From: Palsa-461 sp036844945
Lineage (GTDB): Bacteria > Actinomycetota > Acidimicrobiia > Acidimicrobiales > RAAP-2
NCBI GenBank assembly: GCA_036844945.1
Contig: DAIUEV010000036.1
Span: 1 to 25,384 of the forward strand
Direction: 5' to 3'
Length of the DNA: 25,384 bases
Shown here: one piece after another, positions 19,906 to 25,384 of the stretch
How positions within the stretch are numbered: the stretch's first letter is position 1
Layout of the letters: every line of letters starts with the position of its first letter
Notes under the pieces: generated by a model
Told to the model about the DNA's origin: nothing
What the model saw: only the letters and a program-made list of their open reading frames with translations
Databases searched by the model: none
Translations under genes and position numbers: made by a program

Positions 19906-21036
19906 ATGTCGCCGGGTCCTCGGCGCGATCTCACGCCCTTCGTCATCGTCCTTGTCGTCGGCGCGGTCGTGCTCTTCCTCTTCGTCGGCGGGCTCGCGTC
20001 CGTCGGCCGGGCCTCGGGCCCCTTCCACGCCACGATCGATCAGTCGTTCGGCGCCCAGGCCCGGCTGGTCGCCGAGCAGTCCAACCAGGTGGGCGGCCAG
20101 CTGAACACGGTGGTCGACCAGATGGCCGGGGACCACCGCATCCAGCTGGCTCAGGCGCTCGACTCGCTCGTCACCGGGGCCGAGTCGGTGGCCACCTCGG
20201 CCGAGTCGGCGTCGTCGCCCGCCCCCGAGGGCGGGGCCGGACAGGACTTCGTCCAGGCGATGACCGACCGGGCCCAGGGCGTCGAGCAGCTGCGGACCAC
20301 CGTCGACGGCCTGCTCGCGCTGAGCCCACAGACCGGGCCGGCCGCCTCCCCGTTGCCGCCACCCCGGGTCTCCGCGGCCCAGGCGGTGCAACAGCTCGCG
20401 TCCGTCGGCAGCCTCCTGATCGGCGCCGACCAGGCCTACGGGCGCGCCCGCCACGAGTTCGCCGCCGTGCCGGGCGGGTCGCGCCTCCCGGCGTCGGTGT
20501 GGGTGCCCCAGCCGGTCGTGTGGGGTGCGGGGGCGGCCCAGACAACGGTCAATCAGCTGACCTCGGCCCCCCAGCTGGCCGCCTTCCTCGACGTGCACGT
20601 GGTGGCGGTGTCCCTGACCCCGTCGGTGCTGCCGCCCGCCCCGGCCGTCCCGGGACAGCCGGCGGCGCCCGCGCTGGTGGCCGGGGCCTCCGCCGTCCCC
20701 CCGACCTGCACCCTGTCGGTGACCGCGGTCGTGCGGAACGACGGCACCGTCGTCGTGTCCAAGGTCCCGGTCGAGGCGGCGGTCCAGCCGATCTCGGGTG
20801 GCCCGCCGTTCCCGGTCAAGAAGCAGGTGACGCTCGCCCCGTCGGCCAGCGTGGCCATCACGCTTCCGGTGATGCCCGTGAAGCCGGGGACCACCTACAA
20901 CCTCGCCGTGAACCTCGTCGCCCCGGCGGGCCAGCGGAGCTCCACCGGCCCGATAGGTGCGACCGTCGCAGTCGCCACCTACGGTTCGGTGGCGGGGAAC
21001 CGCCGCTGTGCCCGCGTCCCAGCGGCGGCACCGTAG
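19906..21036 (+). CDS. Membrane-anchored extracytoplasmic protein of unknown function
   Basis: A 376-residue protein I do not recognise as a named family. A short basic N-terminus (MSPGPRRDLT) precedes one membrane segment (about 12-33, FVIVLVVGAVVLFLFVGGLASV), so the rest is probably outside the membrane. Residues about 40-200 are Ala/Gln/Val-rich and look helical, with heptad-like stretches (AEQSNQVGGQLNTVVDQM; AQAVQQLASVGSLLIGADQAY) interrupted by Pro/Gly linkers. After a Pro/Ala-rich linker (about 245-270) comes a beta-rich domain: CTLSVTAVVRNDGTVVVSKV, ..PVKKQVTLAPSASVAITLPVMPVKPGTTYNLAVNLV. That is the pattern of an Ig-like CARDB-type fold. Two cysteines (in PTCTLSV and RRCARV) could form a disulfide closing that domain. 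The gene is flanked by a terminator and the gltA promoter and seems to stand alone. A cell-envelope role is inference. Confidence 0.8.
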   Translation: MSPGPRRDLTPFVIVLVVGAVVLFLFVGGLASVGRASGPFHATIDQSFGAQARLVAEQSNQVGGQLNTVVDQMAGDHRIQLAQALDSLVTGAESVATSAESASSPAPEGGAGQDFVQAMTDRAQGVEQLRTTVDGLLALSPQTGPAASPLPPPRVSAAQAVQQLASVGSLLIGADQAYGRARHEFAAVPGGSRLPASVWVPQPVVWGAGAAQTTVNQLTSAPQLAAFLDVHVVAVSLTPSVLPPAPAVPGQPAAPALVAGASAVPPTCTLSVTAVVRNDGTVVVSKVPVEAAVQPISGGPPFPVKKQVTLAPSASVAITLPVMPVKPGTTYNLAVNLVAPAGQRSSTGPIGATVAVATYGSVAGNRRCARVPAAAP

Positions 21037-21075
21037 GATCGGATTTGAGCGACATCAGAGGTCCAGGAGGGATCA
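21034..21075 (+). promoter_or_regulatory. Promoter -10 and strong ribosome-binding site of citrate synthase
   Basis: TAGGAT (21034-21039) overlaps the TAG stop codon of the preceding gene. A transcript starting near 21046 would have a leader of about 30 nt containing AGGAGG (21065-21070), five bases before the GTG at 21076. Unlike most genes in this window, this one has a leader and a classical Shine-Dalgarno sequence. Confidence 0.5.
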
Positions 21076-22331
<1,256 letters not shown>

Positions 22332-22344
<13 letters not shown>

Positions 22345-22361
22345 ACGGGCTCGGGCCGCCG
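22332..22361. terminator. Hairpin spanning the gltA and thioesterase stop codons
   Basis: CGGCGGCC (22332-22339) and GGCCGCCG (22354-22361) form an 8-bp stem. The 14-nt loop holds both stop codons (TAA plus strand 22342-22344; TAG minus strand 22343-22341). It is placed to act on both converging transcripts. The loop is large and no U-tract follows. Confidence 0.35.
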
Positions 22362-23213
22362 GGTCGGCCCGAGGAAACGGACCAGCCCCTCCTGGGCCAC
22401 CGACACGACCAGCCGGCCCTCGCGGGTGAAGAAGGACCCCCGCGCCAGGCCGCGCGCGTTGATCGCCGCCGGCGAGTCGGTGTCGTAGAGGAGCCACTCG
22501 TCGGCCCGGAACCGTTGGTGGAACCACATGCAATGGTCGAGGCTGGCGCCCATGAAGCTGGCGTCCTCCCACTTGATCCGGTGCGGGCTGAGGATCGTGT
22601 CGTAGAGGGAGAGGTCCGAGGCGTACGCGATCACGCTGGCGTGCAGGAGCGCGTCGTCGGGGAGCTCCCCGTCGGCCCGGACCCACAGCTGCTGGTGGGG
22701 GTCCGAGTCGACTCTCTTCCCCGACCACGGGATCGACCCGATGTAACGCTGGTCGATCGGGTGGGGCCGGTCGTACCAGTCGCCCAGCCGGTCCCGGATC
22801 GCCTCCAGGCGCTCGGCCAGCGTCGGGAGCGACTCGGGGTCCGGCACCTCGGGCATGGGCAGCTGGTGTTCGGGGCCGGTCTCGGCGACGTGGAACGACG
22901 CGGAGAGGTTGAAGATCGCCTCGCCGTGCTGGATCGCGACGACCCGCCGGGTGGTGAACGAGCGCCCATCCCTGATCCGGTCGACCTCGTAGAGGATCGG
23001 GATCTCGGGGTCGCCGGGGCGAAGGAAGTACGCGTGCAGGGAGTGGGGGTCGCCGTGGTCGACGGTGCGGCCGGCCGCCATGAGGGCCTGGGCGGCGACC
23101 TGGCCGCCGAAGACGCGCTGGCGCTGCTCGTCGGGTTGGGCGCCGCGGAAGATGTTCACCTCGATCGGCTCGAGGTCGAGCAGATCGACCAGCTGGTCGA
23201 GGGCTTTCCCCAT
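22341..23213 (-). CDS. tesB: Acyl-CoA thioesterase II
   Basis: A 290-residue double hot-dog thioesterase of the TesB family that hydrolyses acyl-CoA to free acid and CoA. The first hot-dog domain has RVFGGQVAAQALMAAGRTV (33-51) and HSLHAYFLRPGDPEIPILYEVDRIRDGRSF (57-86). The second has IAYASDLSLYDT (195-206), FMGASLDHCMWFHQRFRADEWLLY (220-243), and SFFTREGRLVVSVAQEGLVR (260-279). The catalytic set aligns with E. coli TesB Asp204, Thr228 and Gln278 as Asp200, Ser224 and Gln274. The Ser for Thr is conservative. The ATG at 23213 has CAACAT six bases upstream on its strand, a weak leaderless promoter candidate. It is divergent from the GtrA-family gene and overlaps gltA by four bases at its 3' end. 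Confidence 0.93.
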
Positions 23214-23225
23214 CCGGACATGTTG
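23214..23225 (-). promoter_or_regulatory. Weak leaderless -10 candidate of the thioesterase gene
   Basis: On the minus strand CAACAT (23225-23220) is followed by six bases and the ATG at 23213. The first base departs from TANNNT, but the spacing is the same as in the clearer cases. Confidence 0.3.
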
Positions 23226-23306
23226 ACAGCCCGGTGCCGCCACCGTGGACGCCCGACGAGCACGCTGGGTGGCCGACGTCGACGGGGAACGGCCCGGGGT
23301 CCTGGG

Positions 23307-23319
23307 TAGAGTGGCGGGA
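23307..23319 (+). promoter_or_regulatory. Leaderless promoter -10 element of the GtrA-family gene
   Basis: TAGAGT (23307-23312) is followed by seven bases and the ATG at 23320. This decides the start over an in-frame ATG at 23245, whose extra residues are not membrane-like and run towards the divergent gene. Confidence 0.55.
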
Positions 23320-23853
23320 ATGCCCGAATTGCTCGAGCGCTTCGTGGCGTGGCTGAACACCCACGAGGGCAGGAAACTCTTCCGCTACTCGATGGTCTCG
23401 GTCATCTCGACCGGGGTCTCCTTCAGCGTCCTGTTCATCGTCTACGGCGTCGCGCGGCTGTGGACCGAGGTCCCGAGCACGGTCTTCGCGAACGTGGTCG
23501 CCACCTTCCCGTCCTACTGGCTGAACCGCAGCTGGGCCTGGGGGAAGACCGGCCGTTCGCACCTCGTGAAGGAGGTCATGCCGTTCTGGGTGATGGCGGC
23601 CCTCGGCATCGCGTTCTCGATCGTCGGCGCGCAGGTGGCCCACAGCATCGGCATCCACCACTTCAGGCACGACCACATCGTCCGGACGGGCCTGGTCCTC
23701 GTCGCCAACGTGGCCTCGTTCGGGATCTTCTGGGTCGCCAAGCTGATGGTGTTCAACCGCGTATTCCACGTCCCCGGCCTCGAGGAAGAGATCGAGGAGC
23801 ACCTCGAATACGAGGAGGCCGAGGGGGTCTCGGGCGATGTCCGTCCTCGATGA
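23320..23853 (+). CDS. GtrA-family small membrane protein
   Basis: A 177-residue protein with four predicted membrane segments, roughly 23-47 (RYSMVSVISTGVSFSVLFIV), 54-70 (VPSTVFANVVATFPSYW), 88-109 (VMPFWVMAALGIAFSIVGAQV) and 126-145 (GLVLVANVASFGIFWVAKLM). The mid-protein SYWLNRSWAWG motif is the hallmark of the GtrA/DPMS-like family, followed by the typical FWVAKLMVFNRVFH near the end. Such proteins help move or use polyprenyl-linked sugars for surface polysaccharide modification. The C-terminus is an acidic tail (EEEIEEHLEYEEAEG). The start at 23320 is supported by TAGAGT seven bases upstream. Its last 17 bases overlap cobT in another frame, so the two are probably cotranscribed, although no functional link between them is obvious. 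Confidence 0.85.
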   Translation: MPELLERFVAWLNTHEGRKLFRYSMVSVISTGVSFSVLFIVYGVARLWTEVPSTVFANVVATFPSYWLNRSWAWGKTGRSHLVKEVMPFWVMAALGIAFSIVGAQVAHSIGIHHFRHDHIVRTGLVLVANVASFGIFWVAKLMVFNRVFHVPGLEEEIEEHLEYEEAEGVSGDVRPR

Positions 23854-24892
23854 GGCGGTCGCCAAGCTCGTCCCCGTCGATCCCGCTGCGGCCTCCGAGG
23901 CCCGCACCCGTCAGAACCGCCTGACAAAGCCGCCCGGCTCGCTCGGGCGATTGGAGGACCTGGGCACCCAGCTCTGCGCGATCGCCCGCCGTTGCCCCCC
24001 GCCCGTGCCGGAGCCGGCGTGCGTCGCCGTCTTCGCCGGTGACCACGGGGTCCTGGCCGAGGGCATCTCCCCGTGGCCCCAGGAGGTCACGGCGCAGATG
24101 GTCGCCAACTTCGTCGCCGGCGGCGCCGCCGTGAACGTGTTGGCCGACCGGGTCGGGGCCAGCGTCGTCGTGGTCGACGTGGGAGTGGCGGGAGAGGTCC
24201 CCGATGCACCGGGGCTCCGCCGGATGAAGGTGCGGCCCGGCACCGGAAACCTGGCCAAGGAGCCGGCCATGTCCGAAGCGGAAGCCCGGGAGGCGCTCGA
24301 CGTCGGCGCGGCGCTCGCGGCGGAACTGGTGGCCGGCGGGTCGAGGGCGCTCCTCACCGGCGACATGGGGATCGGCAACACGACCCCGTCGGCCGCACTC
24401 ATCGCGTCGCTGTGCGGCCTGGACGCCGCCACGGTGACGGGCCGCGGGACCGGGATCGACGACGGCCGGATGGCCCGCAAGGTCGAGATCGTGCGGGCCG
24501 CCGTCGAGCGGGCCGCTGGCGCCGACCCCATCGGACTCCTCGCCTCGCTCGGTGGCCTCGAGATCGCCGCGCTGGCCGGCTACATCGTGGGCGGTGCTGC
24601 CGCCGGGGTGCCCGTGCTACTCGACGGCGTCATCGCGATGGCGGCCGCGCTGGTCGCGACCGCCCTCGCGCCCGAGTCCCTCGGCTACCTGATCGCCGGC
24701 CACCGCTCGACCGAACCAGGGGCCACGGCCGCCCTCGAGCACCTGGGTCTCACGCCGGTGCTCGATCTCGGGATGCGGCTCGGGGAGGGGACCGGCGCAT
24801 GCCTGGCGCTCCCGGTCGTCCAGTCGGCGGCCCGCGTGCTCGGCGAGATGGCGACCTTCGACTCCGCCGGCGTCAGCGAAGGGCCGGTCTGA
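23837..24892 (+). CDS. cobT: Nicotinate-nucleotide--dimethylbenzimidazole phosphoribosyltransferase
   Basis: A 351-residue CobT, which makes alpha-ribazole phosphate from nicotinate mononucleotide and dimethylbenzimidazole for the lower ligand of cobalamin. Family blocks: RLTKPPGSLGRLEDL (28-42), VFAGDHGVLAEGISPWPQEVT (65-85), GAAVNVLADRVGA (96-108), LLTGDMGIGNTTPSAAL (172-188), GRGTGIDD (202-209), IAGHRSTEPGA (286-296) and MRLGEGTGACLA (313-324). Glu317 is the catalytic base equivalent of Salmonella Glu317. The Salmonella Glu174 position in GEMGIGNTT is Asp176 here, a conservative change. The ATG at 23837 lies inside the end of the GtrA-family gene (17-nt overlap). The window also holds a B12-dependent mutase that would use the coenzyme. 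It converges on the YajQ-family gene with a 4-nt gap. Confidence 0.94.
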   Translation: MSVLDEAVAKLVPVDPAAASEARTRQNRLTKPPGSLGRLEDLGTQLCAIARRCPPPVPEPACVAVFAGDHGVLAEGISPWPQEVTAQMVANFVAGGAAVNVLADRVGASVVVVDVGVAGEVPDAPGLRRMKVRPGTGNLAKEPAMSEAEAREALDVGAALAAELVAGGSRALLTGDMGIGNTTPSAALIASLCGLDAATVTGRGTGIDDGRMARKVEIVRAAVERAAGADPIGLLASLGGLEIAALAGYIVGGAAAGVPVLLDGVIAMAAALVATALAPESLGYLIAGHRSTEPGATAALEHLGLTPVLDLGMRLGEGTGACLALPVVQSAARVLGEMATFDSAGVSEGPV

Positions 24893-24896
24893 ACGG

Positions 24897-25384
24897 TTAG
24901 TCGCGAAAGTTGTTGAACTGAAGAGGGATGCCGAAGTCCTTCTCCTTGCACGCGGCGATCACCGCCTGCAGGTCGTCCCGCTTCTTCCCCGACACTCGGA
25001 GCTGGTCCCCCTGGGTCTGGGAGTTGACGCCCTTCAGGCCGAGGGCCTTGATGAACTTGTTGAGCTCCCGGGCGTTGTCGGCCGAGATGCCGGCCTTGAT
25101 GCCGATCCGCTGGCGGGCCGCGCCGTGCGAGGCCTCCTCGACCTTCCCCTCGTCGAGCGCCTTCAGCGACACCTGCCGTTTGACGATCTTCTCCTGGAGG
25201 ACCTGGCGGAGGGCTTTGAGGCGGTCCTCGGTCGAGGAACGCAGGACCAGCTCCTGCTCGCCGAGCTCGATCGACGAGTTGGTGTTCTTGAAGTCGAACC
25301 GGGTGGCGGCCTCGCGGTTGGCCTGGTCCACCGCGTTGCGGACCTCCTGCATGTCGACCTCGGAGACGATGTCGAAGGTGGGCA
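24897..25384 (-). CDS. YajQ-family nucleotide-binding protein (start codon cut by window edge)
   Basis: A protein of 162 residues if completed. The last two bases of the window read, on the minus strand, as the TG of a start codon followed by PTFDIVSEVD, so only one base is missing. This matches the YajQ N-terminus closely. Further blocks are AVDQANREAATRFDFKNT, the two ferredoxin-like domains, KGVNSQTQGDQLRVSGKKRDDLQAVIAACK and the terminal PLQFNNFRD. YajQ proteins bind nucleotides or RNA, and some act as cyclic-di-GMP effectors that modulate transcription. It is expected in the cytoplasm. An ATG at 25352 is in frame but would remove the conserved first strand. It converges on cobT. Confidence 0.94.
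   Translation of the reverse strand, partial: PTFDIVSEVDMQEVRNAVDQANREAATRFDFKNTNSSIELGEQELVLRSSTEDRLKALRQVLQEKIVKRQVSLKALDEGKVEEASHGAARQRIGIKAGISADNARELNKFIKALGLKGVNSQTQGDQLRVSGKKRDDLQAVIAACKEKDFGIPLQFNNFRD

Overview
This is a chromosomal segment from a very GC-rich bacterium with strong third-position G/C bias. Gene content (a carboxyltransferase followed by a small epsilon-like subunit, an AddAB-type nuclease pair, aspartokinase with an internal start) and the repeated pattern TANNNT followed 6-9 nt later by ATG or GTG point to Actinomycetota. Acidimicrobiia or a neighbouring deep lineage is my best guess, but that is inference. I see 19 protein-coding genes, the first and last cut by the window edges (the last by one base), plus a credible 26-codon leader ORF. 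There is no tRNA, rRNA, CRISPR array, insertion sequence or prophage. The window reads as core genome and coding is nearly continuous.

Layout: (1) 1-4146, acyl-CoA metabolism: a biotin-dependent carboxyltransferase beta subunit and an epsilon-like small subunit (+), converging on a 3-hydroxyacyl-CoA dehydrogenase / ethylmalonyl-CoA mutase pair (-). Together they resemble part of an ethylmalonyl-CoA type route. (2) 4227-7245: a peptidase-S51-like protein lacking the usual nucleophilic serine, an APH-fold kinase, and two cyclophilins, one membrane anchored. (3) 7341-9630: aspartokinase and aspartate-semialdehyde dehydrogenase, the entry to lysine/threonine/methionine and diaminopimelate synthesis. 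(4) 9647-10396: PhoU. (5) 10501-18454: RmuC with its leader ORF, converging with an AddA-like helicase-nuclease and an AddB-like Fe-S nuclease. (6) 18644-19840: UDP-sulfoquinovose synthase. (7) 19906-22344: a membrane-anchored protein of unknown function and citrate synthase. (8) 22341-25384: acyl-CoA thioesterase II, a GtrA-family membrane protein overlapping cobT, and a YajQ-family protein.

Functional links: carboxylase, mutase, dehydrogenase, thioesterase and citrate synthase all handle short acyl-CoA and TCA carbon. CobT supplies the lower-ligand precursor for the cobalamin that the mutase needs. RmuC and AddAB both act on recombination and DNA ends.

The most distinctive observations are: the many leaderless or near-leaderless promoters; a leaderless small ORF joined to rmuC by an ATGA overlap; a perfect 13-bp inverted repeat between the divergent dehydrogenase and S51-like genes; a perfect 12-bp hairpin between phoU and rmuC; the S51-like protein without its serine; and a plant/cyanobacterial-type sulfoquinovose synthase standing alone. 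I did not find a convincing wholly new multi-gene system.
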